Origin: Bilifractor sp002394235
Lineage (GTDB): Bacteria; Bacillota; Clostridia; Lachnospirales; Lachnospiraceae
NCBI RefSeq assembly: GCF_052118845.1
Contig: NZ_JBQKGJ010000033.1
Span: forward strand, 1-27,826
Direction of reading: 5' to 3'
DNA: 27,826 nt
Below the pieces are notes generated by a model that was not told the origin of the DNA, did not search any database, and saw nothing but the letters and a program-made list of their open reading frames with translations. Positions 7,513 through 15,878 of this stretch are shown here, piece by piece (the stretch's first letter is position 1; each line of letters begins with the position of its first letter). The position numbers and the translations under genes are program-made.

Positions 7513-7540
7513 GCTTATCCATATATCAGCATAAGCCGCC
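7513..7540 (+). repeat. Right core site of the RIT-like element (direct repeat with 1402-1429)
   Basis: Identical over 28 bp, and in the same orientation, to the left core. Together with the preceding bases it forms a 9-bp perfect inverted repeat (GCGGCTTAT at 7510-7518 and ATAAGCCGC at 7531-7539) around 12 bp. The outer arm also supplies the GCC GCC (Ala-Ala) codons that precede the conserved ER of the IS66 transposase. Confidence 0.7.
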
Positions 7541-7822
7541 GAGCGAGGTATCCGCAGCTTCACAATCGGACGGAAGAACTGGTATCTCATAGACACCATC
7601 CACGGGGCGAAGTCCAGCGCGATATTGTACAGCATCGCCGAAACGGCAAAAGTGAATCACCTAAAGCCGTATGAGTATTTCAAGTATCTCTTGGAGGAGA
7701 TCCCGAAACATGGGGCGTTGGAAAATGATTCCTTCATAGAGGATCTGCTGCCTTGGTCCGAGAAGCTTCCGGATTACATACGGAAAAGCGATCCGCCGAA
7801 GTCAAAGCCATCGAAAAAATGA
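7541..7822 (+). pseudogene. tnpC: IS66 transposase TnpC, C-terminal fragment
   Basis: The same 93-codon fragment as at 1116-1397 but on the opposite strand: ERGIRSFTIGRKNWYLIDTIHGAK onward to the stop at 7820-7822. The 5' part of the gene is missing here as well, so neither flank of the recombinase element retains the transposase N-terminus. Confidence 0.85.
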
Positions 7823-7897
7823 TCAATGTTTGTTCATGAGGTCGTTCCGAAAGGAGCGGCCTTAACTTTGTCAAGGTACCAATTATTTACCACTTAC
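7541..7897 (+). mobile_element. IS66-family 3' end fragment, right copy
   Basis: 357 bp matching the reverse complement of 1041-1397. The match stops abruptly after CCACTTAC (7897), the IS66 terminal repeat tip. Sequences outside the two tips differ (TGATGTTT here, TTTAGACG next to the left tip), so they are not one IS66 insertion with an 8-bp duplication. Confidence 0.88.
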
Positions 7898-7957
7898 TGA
7901 TGTTTTCGCCTTTCATGCAGGATAGATGAGAAACTGATAGACTGATACATATATTCA

Positions 7958-7986
7958 ACGCCCGGGCCGAAAATCGGTCCGGGCGT
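7958..7986. terminator. GC-rich hairpin downstream of the dextran operon
   Basis: The arms ACGCCCGGGCCGA and TCGGTCCGGGCGT pair over 13 bp with one G-T around a three-base loop. It lies about 60 bases beyond the stop of the last operon gene (8049) and could end that minus-strand transcript. There is no clear U-tract on either strand, so it may instead stabilise the mRNA 3' end. Confidence 0.5.
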
Positions 7987-8048
7987 GTTGGTAATTGTAA
8001 TCAAGGCAGAATGCCAAAGTAAAATAAATACTAATTATTTCAAATGCG

Positions 8049-9668
8049 CTACTTCAGATAAATCCGGGCCTCATACGGTTTCAAATATGACCCCGGCTCT
8101 GCATAATTACTTTTCAGAAGTGTTCCGTGTGTATAATCCTTAGGAATCACCTCTTTCAATTCCTTTGCACCAATATTGCAAATAACATACAGTGTCTGCT
8201 CTTTCCATGTCCTTTTATATGCAAATATATCTGGATTATCACTCATAAGGAGTTGATAATCTCCCTCAATAAAAATAGGATATTTCTTACGAAGGGCAAT
8301 AAGGTCTTTGTAATAGGCAAATACAGAATCATTGGTATGGGTCTCATCTTCCGCATTGATTTGCATATAATTAGGATTCACTCTCAACCATGGTTCTCCA
8401 TCGCTAAACCCGGCATTCTTACTGTTATCCCACTGCATCGGTGTTCTCGCATTATCACGCCCCTTTGCATGAATGGACCGCATGACATCGGCCTCGGAAT
8501 AACCTTTAGCAAGTCTCTCCCTGTACATATGCAACGTTTCAATATCCCGATAATCCGATATATCATACGAAGCATTTGTCATGCCCAGTTCTTCTCCCTG
8601 GTAAATATAAGGCGTTCCCTGCATACCATACAGCAGAGTAGCCAGCATTTTTGCAGATTTTATACGGAATTTCCCATCATCACCCCAACGGGATACGATT
8701 CTCGGAAGATCATGGTTGTTCCAAAACAAACTGTTCCAGCCGCAGCCATGTAGTCCAATTTGCCACTTGCTAAGAACCTTCTTGAGTTTTATCCAATCCA
8801 ATGGTGCCAGATCCCACTTCTCTTTTCCGGGGATCTGGTCTAACCCAATGTGCTCAAATTGGAAAACCATAGAGAATTCCCGTCCACTGGGGTCGCTATA
8901 GATTTTTGCGTCTTCCACAGTAGCTCCCCATGCTTCGCCCACCGTCACAAGATCGGTTCCTCCGAATGTATGCCTGTTCATCTCACGAATGTATGCATGC
9001 AGCATAGGCCCATTGTTTGTGATTTTCAAATCCGGCTCTTTCGCAATCTGGTCAATCACATCCAGCCGGAAGCCGCCAACACCACGTTCAATCCAGAAAT
9101 TGATGATTTTATAGATCTCTTTCCGGACTTTAGGATTATCCCAATTCAAATCGGGTTGTTTTACGGAAAACTGGTGGAAATAGTATTGCTGTACACTTGG
9201 TACCCAGGTCCAGGCAGGACCACCAAAGCAGGCTTTCATGTCGTTTGGTGGTACATCCTTGCTTCCATCTCGCCAGATATAGTAATCGTGGAAGGGATTG
9301 TCTCTGCTTTTCCTCGCCTGTATAAACCAAGGATGCTCATCCGAAGAATGGTTCAATACTAAATCCATAATAATACGGATGTGCCGCTTCCCCGCCTCAC
9401 TAATCAAGGCATCCATATCGGTCAATGTTCCAAACATAGGATCAACATCACAATAATCTGAAATGTCGTACCCATTATCGTCCTGCGGTGAACGATAGAC
9501 CGGGCTGAGCCAGATCGCATCGATCCCCAGATCAGCTAAATAATCCAGGCGGCTGATAATACCTGGTATGTCACCGATTCCATCGCCGTTGCTGTCCTGA
9601 AAGCTGCGTGGGTAGATTTGATAGATTACCGCACTTTTCCACCAGAGGCTTTTTTCAGTTGTCTTCAT
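8049..9668 (-). CDS. GH13 subfamily 31-type oligo-1,6-glucosidase (isomaltase)
   Basis: This 539-aa cytoplasmic enzyme (no signal peptide) hydrolyses alpha-1,6-linked glucose from isomaltooligosaccharides. Visible GH13 features are DLVLNH (about 102-107), nucleophile Asp203 (GFRLDVID), acid/base Glu245 (VGEAWG), His319-Asp320 (NNHD), the QPDLNW signature of the subfamily, and a DSNGDGIGD calcium loop. Val204 after the nucleophile is the residue associated with alpha-1,6 rather than alpha-1,4 preference in this family. The ATG at 9668 was chosen over a longer frame (from 9713, overlapping the upstream gene) because AAGGAG precedes it. Last gene of the operon, 13 nt after the secreted GH66 gene. 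A trehalose-6-phosphate hydrolase or alpha-1,4-glucosidase is less likely given the context. Confidence 0.88.
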   Translation of the reverse strand: MKTTEKSLWWKSAVIYQIYPRSFQDSNGDGIGDIPGIISRLDYLADLGIDAIWLSPVYRSPQDDNGYDISDYCDVDPMFGTLTDMDALISEAGKRHIRIIMDLVLNHSSDEHPWFIQARKSRDNPFHDYYIWRDGSKDVPPNDMKACFGGPAWTWVPSVQQYYFHQFSVKQPDLNWDNPKVRKEIYKIINFWIERGVGGFRLDVIDQIAKEPDLKITNNGPMLHAYIREMNRHTFGGTDLVTVGEAWGATVEDAKIYSDPSGREFSMVFQFEHIGLDQIPGKEKWDLAPLDWIKLKKVLSKWQIGLHGCGWNSLFWNNHDLPRIVSRWGDDGKFRIKSAKMLATLLYGMQGTPYIYQGEELGMTNASYDISDYRDIETLHMYRERLAKGYSEADVMRSIHAKGRDNARTPMQWDNSKNAGFSDGEPWLRVNPNYMQINAEDETHTNDSVFAYYKDLIALRKKYPIFIEGDYQLLMSDNPDIFAYKRTWKEQTLYVICNIGAKELKEVIPKDYTHGTLLKSNYAEPGSYLKPYEARIYLK

Positions 9669-9681
9669 TGCCCACACTCCT

Positions 9682-12390
9682 TTACACAGATTTCGAGATA
9701 TGAAGGCAGTCAAGATTTATATATCCATCGTTGGCATTACCACAATAAACTACCATGCGCTGAATACCTGCACGAAGATGAACTGTAGCCTCGCTTGTAC
9801 TCCATTCCTCCCAGTTGCCTGTTCGTGGGAAAGAAATGCTACCATATCCGTATCCATTGATATACAATTCACGTTTTGGTGTGCCATCCACGGCTGCAGA
9901 ATAAACTAAGGAAAGCTTATAATCACCAGTCTCAGGAACAAAAAAGTCCATTGTGACAGCATCACCTGCTTCACCATAAGAATCAACAAATCCTGTTCCG
10001 GAATATCCACTATGATTAGTGTTCTTGGATACATTTGTAAGAATTGAATCCTCTGCTTCGACAGTCCCTGTCGGAGTATTGTCGTTATAACGGATATAAA
10101 TCATATCCCAATATTCAAGTGACGGAACCTGGATTTCAATATACTTCCCGGCTCCATCTGTTTGCACATTATATGTCAGATCAGTACTGATACAATCTGT
10201 GTCCGGAGTAGCACAATAAACCCCACTTACATCCTTATATTGTGGGATATAATACTTAACTGTTAAATTCTTCTTCGTGTTGGGCGTGCCAGTAACATTT
10301 CGCCAATCTTCATCATTTTCACCCGTCAGGTTAACCAGGTGAATCATACCATATTCATCACCTTTATTCTTAATAACATACCAAATTGTGCCCGGTTTTG
10401 CATCGCCAGAAATTGTTTCGTTTGAAATACTGATGTTTTGAAATCCTGTATCCGATGGCAAAACATCCTTATCATAGAGCAAATTCTCATAAGCGGTAAT
10501 AAACTGATACTGATTATACATTGCTTTTTTAAGACTAGAGATCATCGATTTCGCTGCTTTCGGATAATAGGGATTCCCAAGCATAGATACATCGTTAAAG
10601 TTCTTATCGCTATTTGATGTTGTAGACATTCCGCTTCCCATTTCAATGTGCATTGCACCACTTGCTGCAATTGCAGCATTAGTCAGACGGACAGAATTTT
10701 CATCATACAACCCAAGAGTAACTGTCTGAAGCCGAATATCTCCTCCCTTATCATCAGCATCTTGCTGAATGGACAATGTATGCATTCCTTTTGTTAAGTA
10801 TAAATTTTTAGGAGCAGTAAAAGAAGCATCATAAGAATAGTAATACCAATCTGGCTCTGCAGGGATAATTCCATTTCTTGTAGAATCAAAATATGCAGTC
10901 ATGTACTTTGTTCCATCTAAATATATACTTTTACTTGCTTGTGTATCCGTACCATTGGCAGCCAGGAAAACGAGAGAATAATTTCCATCTTCAGGCGCTT
11001 CAATCGTTATTTCTGCCCGATCTCCAACCTCATCAAATCCTGTAATATAGGTAACACCACTTTCGCTGTTTGTATGGACACCGGTCAACCTTGCATTGCT
11101 ATATGAATAAGATGTATCATTGATGTCGTATTGATTCATATAGGCTGCCAGCACAATAGCTTTTCCACCGTCCTGCAACTTCTGCCAGTTAATAAAATCA
11201 TTTACCTTTTTATATGTATCACTGTTGCCCCACAACTCACTAAAAGCAAAATCAGTATTTGCCTTAGAAATAATACTTTTTGATGAAAAGTAATCTTCTA
11301 CTCCACCATTAACAGCATTCATTGTAACAATATTCTTAGAACTGTTATTTTCTATGAGTTGACGCTTGATTGCATTGGTAAACGGCGCAAAAGACTCTCC
11401 CAAATTCACAGAATTGCCATAATAATCATAATATCGTGCATTTTTACCCCAAAAATCACCCATCTGATCGATCTGAATTCCATCGAATCCCAAATTATTA
11501 ATGGCGCCTTTATACTGGTTCGCCATATAATTCTGCCAATCCGTATTTAATGGATTAAACGTCATAAGTAACGGTGCAGGTTTTCCTTCCAGAGGAAAGA
11601 GATACTGCCCAATTCCAGAAATCGTATTATTGTCAGAAGGATCATAATTTATATTATGATTTGTTTTACTGGAGTATAGTCCCCACTTAGGATCTACACC
11701 ATTTTCTGTATATCCTTCACGTGCCATATAAGACATCTGATAAGCCATTGCCTTTTGATTATAGGCGTGACCAGCATCAATACGCTGCTGAATTGTCTGT
11801 TTTGAGAGGGTATGTCCAAACATATCGACCCACTCATTACCCTCATCAGGAAGAATTTTTTCATGCCGATACATCCAGTCATAATATTGTACAATATTAA
11901 CATGGTAAACTTGAGCGAGTTCTTTCATCATTGCGTTGCTCTCAGCGGGAGACTCACCTGGCATAAAATCTACACTATATCCATAACGGGGATAAGTTGT
12001 CACATCACTAGACACATCAATTGCTGAAACGATTTGTTTTCCATCAATCGTAATTGTTACCAAATATCCTTGATGATCTGTTTCCGGCGGAGTCCAGCTG
12101 ATTGGAACTGTTGTCTTCCCACCATTTGCGGTAAATGTTACATCCTTTTCCCAAACAGTCTCATTGAGGTGGGTAATTTGAACATGCGCTGTCTTCATTC
12201 CAGTCGCGCCACTAACATCAAAATAAATCGTTGCTGACTCTCCTGGTGTATAAGTAGCTTTATCAACATATGCTTTTGTAATGGATGGTGTATTGACATC
12301 CTCAGCAAAAGTTGTTGCGGGGAATATGCCTAATGCAATGCAAAGGGAAAGTACAATGGAAGTCATTTTTATAAAAGAATGCTTTTTCAT
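9682..12390 (-). CDS. Secreted GH66 dextranase / cycloisomaltooligosaccharide glucanotransferase with CBM35-like modules
   Basis: This 902-aa exported enzyme has a Sec signal peptide (residues 1-29, cleavage after TTFA), an Ig-like N-terminal domain (about 33-130), a GH66 barrel beginning YPRYGYSVDF, predicted nucleophile Asp308 (FDGIQIDQMG) and acid/base Glu385 (AFSELWGN). A CBM35-like beta domain is inserted at about 436-562, between the barrel and the C-terminal GH66 region. A second CBM35/CBM6-like module forms the end (about 776-902, starting VEAEDS). An inserted CBM35 is the hallmark of cyclodextran-forming GH66 enzymes and bifunctional dextranases; plain dextranases lack it. No LPXTG, SLH or other anchor is visible. 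It overlaps the upstream GH66 gene by ATGA (4 nt), with AAGGAAA as ribosome site. Hydrolase versus cyclase cannot be settled from sequence alone. Confidence 0.87.
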   Translation of the reverse strand: MKKHSFIKMTSIVLSLCIALGIFPATTFAEDVNTPSITKAYVDKATYTPGESATIYFDVSGATGMKTAHVQITHLNETVWEKDVTFTANGGKTTVPISWTPPETDHQGYLVTITIDGKQIVSAIDVSSDVTTYPRYGYSVDFMPGESPAESNAMMKELAQVYHVNIVQYYDWMYRHEKILPDEGNEWVDMFGHTLSKQTIQQRIDAGHAYNQKAMAYQMSYMAREGYTENGVDPKWGLYSSKTNHNINYDPSDNNTISGIGQYLFPLEGKPAPLLMTFNPLNTDWQNYMANQYKGAINNLGFDGIQIDQMGDFWGKNARYYDYYGNSVNLGESFAPFTNAIKRQLIENNSSKNIVTMNAVNGGVEDYFSSKSIISKANTDFAFSELWGNSDTYKKVNDFINWQKLQDGGKAIVLAAYMNQYDINDTSYSYSNARLTGVHTNSESGVTYITGFDEVGDRAEITIEAPEDGNYSLVFLAANGTDTQASKSIYLDGTKYMTAYFDSTRNGIIPAEPDWYYYSYDASFTAPKNLYLTKGMHTLSIQQDADDKGGDIRLQTVTLGLYDENSVRLTNAAIAASGAMHIEMGSGMSTTSNSDKNFNDVSMLGNPYYPKAAKSMISSLKKAMYNQYQFITAYENLLYDKDVLPSDTGFQNISISNETISGDAKPGTIWYVIKNKGDEYGMIHLVNLTGENDEDWRNVTGTPNTKKNLTVKYYIPQYKDVSGVYCATPDTDCISTDLTYNVQTDGAGKYIEIQVPSLEYWDMIYIRYNDNTPTGTVEAEDSILTNVSKNTNHSGYSGTGFVDSYGEAGDAVTMDFFVPETGDYKLSLVYSAAVDGTPKRELYINGYGYGSISFPRTGNWEEWSTSEATVHLRAGIQRMVVYCGNANDGYINLDCLHISKSV

Positions 12391-14048
12391 ATCGTTTCCT
12401 TTCTTGTGTCAATCCAAATAGTTGTCCAATAGTTCAGATATGGTACTTTAAAATCAATAAAATTGCCAATTTTAGTAGCATGTTCTGTAAAATAAAGCTC
12501 TACTACATCCATATTTTCACCATCAGGGCTACTAAAGCAGACTCTTTCAACCGGAGTATCTACCTGTACGGTAAACTTGATATCTTTTTGGATATTCGCC
12601 TCCTCTTTACCTTCGTTCCAATAATCTTCATGTTGTCCGCACAAATTGAGCAAATAAATGCACTTGCGATCATCTTTTTCACGAAGAATCATCCAGATTT
12701 TTCCAGCTTCACCGTAAGAACTCACATTATGGCTGGTGCACTTATACTCATAGTTATCCCAGCCAGTATGCGTCATTGTCACATCTAGCAATTCAGGATC
12801 AAAGAACAAATTTTCATAACGAATCATATAATCATAGTATCGTCTGACAGTTTCTGCCTCTGAATCACTGAACTTCGTATAATCACTGTAATATCCTTGT
12901 GTCAATGCCGCTTGGTTTTCACCTGTAAAAAGATGTGTGGCCCCATTTGAAACAATAGTCCCCATCAACAACTTGGCTGCAGGGAGGGCTTTTTCACGTT
13001 TACCCTCACGAAATGGCTTCAGATAGGCTGCCAGAATAATGCTTTTATCATCTTTTGCATAATTTCTTGCATCCCGAATAAGCTGGGCGATACTAGCATA
13101 CCTGTCGTAAGGCGGCCACACCTCAATATAGACAGCATCTTGTTTTCTATCGGCTGTCTTATAGACAGGCCATGCTCCAACATTATTGAAAATCAAGTAA
13201 GGTTCTTCCTCACCATGTACATTTTCGCGTGCTTCATCAATAAGAGAAGGAAACTCATCTTCCAATTTGATTTTCTTCGGAGTTGTGTCTAAATGAGAAT
13301 ATGCCGTTTTGGGAAATCCATAAGTATCCATATGAATGCCAGAAAAACCCATGATGGTTATTGCATCTTGATATTCGCTAAAAAGATGTTCCCTCCAAGG
13401 CGACCCTTTTGCAATATTCATAATATAGAACACATCAATAAACACAAATGGATCCTGACAGGAATTGTAGAATGCCCATCTCGGATGCTTTTCAAAAAAT
13501 ACTTTACTGGCAGCATACACAGCTCCATATGCAGTCGGGTGCATTCCCATTTTTTTGGCCTTTACGATTTTTGCTTTGACTGTACTTCTGGATATTTCCT
13601 TTCCCATCATATCATGATAATCCTCATGCGGAGACACAAGGCAATCGTGACGGTAAGACCAGTCATAAAACTGAACCAAATTAATATGGCATTTTAACAG
13701 CCATTCCAGTGCCCCATTGTTGCGGTCACCTTCTGTAAAGTCGCTTAAGAAGCCATACCGTAAAACTTTTCGGGAAGATTCGGCAACATCAAAAGCAGTC
13801 TGTAATATTGGTTTTTCTAAATTGCCTTGCTGATAAACATTTACGCCATATCCAGCAAAGGTTGCAGAAAACGAACCTACGGATACTATCGTTTTTTTCT
13901 CTGTCAAAACAAGGTTTTGCTCCTTGATAGTTTTAGAGAGAAATAACACATGGATATGAACAGATACAGGCAACACCTCATCACATATGATGCAAAGATT
14001 TACTGTTTCATCTATACCAAACTGTGCTTTTAAAGGATAAATGTCCAT
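12387..14048 (-). CDS. GH66-family glycosidase without signal peptide
   Basis: This 553-aa protein has GH66 motifs in order: LRYGFLSDF (about 96-104), NLVQFYDWSYRHD (about 123-135), predicted nucleophile Asp241 (SGIHMDTYG) and acid/base Glu309 (YIEVWPP). It has no signal peptide, no CBM35 insert and no C-terminal CBM, so it is a compact, probably cytoplasmic dextranase-type enzyme. The frame is open upstream to 14171, but that part overlaps the permease gene; the ATG at 14048 has AAGGA and starts 8 nt after the permease stop. I infer that it hydrolyses imported linear or cyclic isomaltooligosaccharides before the GH13 enzyme completes them. The 3' end overlaps the secreted GH66 gene by 4 nt. 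Confidence 0.84.
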   Translation of the reverse strand: MDIYPLKAQFGIDETVNLCIICDEVLPVSVHIHVLFLSKTIKEQNLVLTEKKTIVSVGSFSATFAGYGVNVYQQGNLEKPILQTAFDVAESSRKVLRYGFLSDFTEGDRNNGALEWLLKCHINLVQFYDWSYRHDCLVSPHEDYHDMMGKEISRSTVKAKIVKAKKMGMHPTAYGAVYAASKVFFEKHPRWAFYNSCQDPFVFIDVFYIMNIAKGSPWREHLFSEYQDAITIMGFSGIHMDTYGFPKTAYSHLDTTPKKIKLEDEFPSLIDEARENVHGEEEPYLIFNNVGAWPVYKTADRKQDAVYIEVWPPYDRYASIAQLIRDARNYAKDDKSIILAAYLKPFREGKREKALPAAKLLMGTIVSNGATHLFTGENQAALTQGYYSDYTKFSDSEAETVRRYYDYMIRYENLFFDPELLDVTMTHTGWDNYEYKCTSHNVSSYGEAGKIWMILREKDDRKCIYLLNLCGQHEDYWNEGKEEANIQKDIKFTVQVDTPVERVCFSSPDGENMDVVELYFTEHATKIGNFIDFKVPYLNYWTTIWIDTRKETI

Positions 14049-14056
14049 CTTATTCC

Positions 14057-14881
14057 TTACCCCTTGATAGCGCCTTCCGTAAGCCCTTTCATCAGGCTCT
14101 TCTGGAAAACAAGGAAAACTACAACAACCGGCACAATGGCAATAACTGCTGTAGCAGCCATCAAATTCCATTTCGCACCTGCAAACTGCTGAAAATATAC
14201 GGACAGTGCCTGCGGTACATTATGTTTGTCACTACTTTGCAGGAAAAATACCGCCTGCGAATAATTATTCCAGATACCAAAGCCATTTAAAATAACAACA
14301 GCCGAAATAGACGGCCTCAGAAGCGGAAAAACAATTCGCCAAAAAGCCATAAACTGTGTACATCCATCCATTACTGCAGCTTCCTCAAGTTCTTTTGGCA
14401 ATGCACGGATAAAGCTAGAGAAAACAAAAACCGCCTGTGGGAGAGCAAGCGTTGCACAAACACAGGACATACCCCACAATGTATTGACTGCTTTGATCTT
14501 AATCATCAAAGTGTAAAGTGGTACTGTATTGATAATTCCAGGAATCATCATGCAGCAAAGCATAATATTGAATACTGTACGATTAAACTTGTTCGGATAT
14601 CTGGCAACTGCATAACCAGCCATTGCTCCAAGGAAAACAATCAGCAGTAACGCGATCAGAGTAATAATGCCAGAGTTGATCATTGCGCGGCCAATATTGG
14701 ATTTAGCCCACCCTTCTGCATAATTTCCAAAATAAAAATCTGGAATCAGAACATTGCCCTCATACATATTACTGCCCGGTTTATTAAGCGATAAAATCAA
14801 CAAAACCACAAATGGGCAAAGGCAAAGCAGACAAATCAAAATAATCACCAAATAACGAAGAAAAGATGTCTTCGATTTCAT
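14057..14881 (-). CDS. CUT1 sugar ABC transporter permease (MalG/MsmG-type)
   Basis: 274 residues with six predicted membrane segments, starting with the strongly hydrophobic 10-32 region. The cytoplasmic EAA loop EEAAVMDGCTQFMAFWRIVFPLLRPSI (about 190-217), which contacts the ATPase, is conserved. It pairs with the adjacent MalF-type permease (24-nt gap) to form the membrane channel for the sugar delivered by the binding lipoprotein. A GGTGG sequence precedes the ATG. Neighbouring glycosidases suggest isomaltooligosaccharides or cyclodextrans as substrate. Confidence 0.9.
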   Translation of the reverse strand: MKSKTSFLRYLVIILICLLCLCPFVVLLILSLNKPGSNMYEGNVLIPDFYFGNYAEGWAKSNIGRAMINSGIITLIALLLIVFLGAMAGYAVARYPNKFNRTVFNIMLCCMMIPGIINTVPLYTLMIKIKAVNTLWGMSCVCATLALPQAVFVFSSFIRALPKELEEAAVMDGCTQFMAFWRIVFPLLRPSISAVVILNGFGIWNNYSQAVFFLQSSDKHNVPQALSVYFQQFAGAKWNLMAATAVIAIVPVVVVFLVFQKSLMKGLTEGAIKG

Positions 14882-14905
14882 TATTAATCACCACCAAATA
14901 TCATA

Positions 14906-15769
14906 TCAATCTTTCGTGCGTGTTAGTCGCAACGAGATCAAAACAGGAACCAAAACAATTAGGAACATAATCATAGCAACTGCCGTAGAATAACCCGTCT
15001 TATTGCCGTAGCACATACGCATTATATAGATACTTAATGTTTCTGTTTGATAGCCAGGTCCGCCACTTGTCAGTGACATGACAATATCGAACACCGAAAG
15101 TGAACCAATGATATTTGTAACTACATTGATACGAATAGATGGCACCAGCAACGGCAGTGTAATAAAGCGAAAACTCTGCCGACTGCTAGCACCATCCATC
15201 ATTGCTGCATCGTACAGATCTTGTGAAATATTCTCTAAACCTGCCAAATAAATTATCATTGTCATGCCGGCATATTGCCAAACGTTCACAAGAATGAGCA
15301 CAATAATTTCAGATGTATAACTTCTCATCCAGTTAGGAAACCATTCAGGATGCCCCATCCGGTTCATTATATTGAAAAGAACGCCACGTTCAGGTTGGAG
15401 AAGCAGATACCAGATGTAACCCATTATCAACGGGCTGATAATAGCCGGCATATAAATACAGGCTCTTGCGACAGATTTTCCTTTGAACTTACTGTTCATT
15501 AGAAGTGCATATAGTAAACCGACAATGTTGAGTAACGGTGCGCTGCCCAAAGCAAAGAGGACGGTTGTTTTTATATCCGAAATAGCACGGCTGTCCTTAA
15601 AAAAATCCACAAAATTTTTCAAGCCAATAAATTCAGCTTGGCCATAGCCATTCCAGTTTGTAAGGCTCATACCAATTCCTTTAGTCAATGGATAGATAAA
15701 AAAAAGGCAATATAAAACAAAAGCGGGAACAGCCATAAAAGTATATAGACCGATTTTTCTATTTTTCAT
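14906..15769 (-). CDS. CUT1 sugar ABC transporter permease (MalF/MsmF-type)
   Basis: 287 residues from the ATG at 15769 (MKNRKIGLYTF). An in-frame ATG five codons earlier (15784) lacks any ribosome site, whereas AGGT lies about 8 bases before 15769. Six membrane segments are predicted, and the EAA loop YDAAMMDGASSRQSFRFITLPLLVPSI is clear. It forms the heterodimeric channel with the downstream MalG-type protein. The gene is separated from the binding-protein gene by about 110 bases containing a hairpin. Confidence 0.9.
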   Translation of the reverse strand: MKNRKIGLYTFMAVPAFVLYCLFFIYPLTKGIGMSLTNWNGYGQAEFIGLKNFVDFFKDSRAISDIKTTVLFALGSAPLLNIVGLLYALLMNSKFKGKSVARACIYMPAIISPLIMGYIWYLLLQPERGVLFNIMNRMGHPEWFPNWMRSYTSEIIVLILVNVWQYAGMTMIIYLAGLENISQDLYDAAMMDGASSRQSFRFITLPLLVPSIRINVVTNIIGSLSVFDIVMSLTSGGPGYQTETLSIYIMRMCYGNKTGYSTAVAMIMFLIVLVPVLISLRLTRTKD

Positions 15770-15794
15770 GTAGTATACCTGCATCTATAAAGTA

Positions 15795-15827
15795 AGAGAC
15801 GCACAGTGAATTATGTGGTGCGCCTCT
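15795..15827. other. Hairpin between binding-protein and permease genes
   Basis: The arms AGAGACGCAC (15795-15804) and GTGCGCCTCT (15818-15827) pair with one mismatch. Intercistronic hairpins after binding-protein genes commonly stabilise the upstream mRNA or partly terminate, giving excess binding protein over permease. No strong T-tract follows on the minus strand, so stabilisation is the more likely role. Confidence 0.5.
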
Positions 15828-15878
15828 GCTTGCTTTTTAATAATTGGATTTTACTAGGTACGACAAGTAAAAAAGTCC

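Noticed and set aside
1402..7540. Direct repeats as a CRISPR-like array
   Set aside because: There are only two copies, 6 kb apart, bordering a recombinase element; no repeat-spacer pattern or cas gene is present.
9669..9713. 15-residue N-terminal extension of the GH13 enzyme
   Set aside because: It overlaps the secreted GH66 gene and is not part of the GH13 fold; AAGGAG marks the ATG at 9668.
14049..14171. 41-residue N-terminal extension of the compact GH66 (Cys-rich, could be mistaken for an export signal)
   Set aside because: It is antisense-free overlap with the permease 3' end in another frame; the ribosome site and spacing support 14048.
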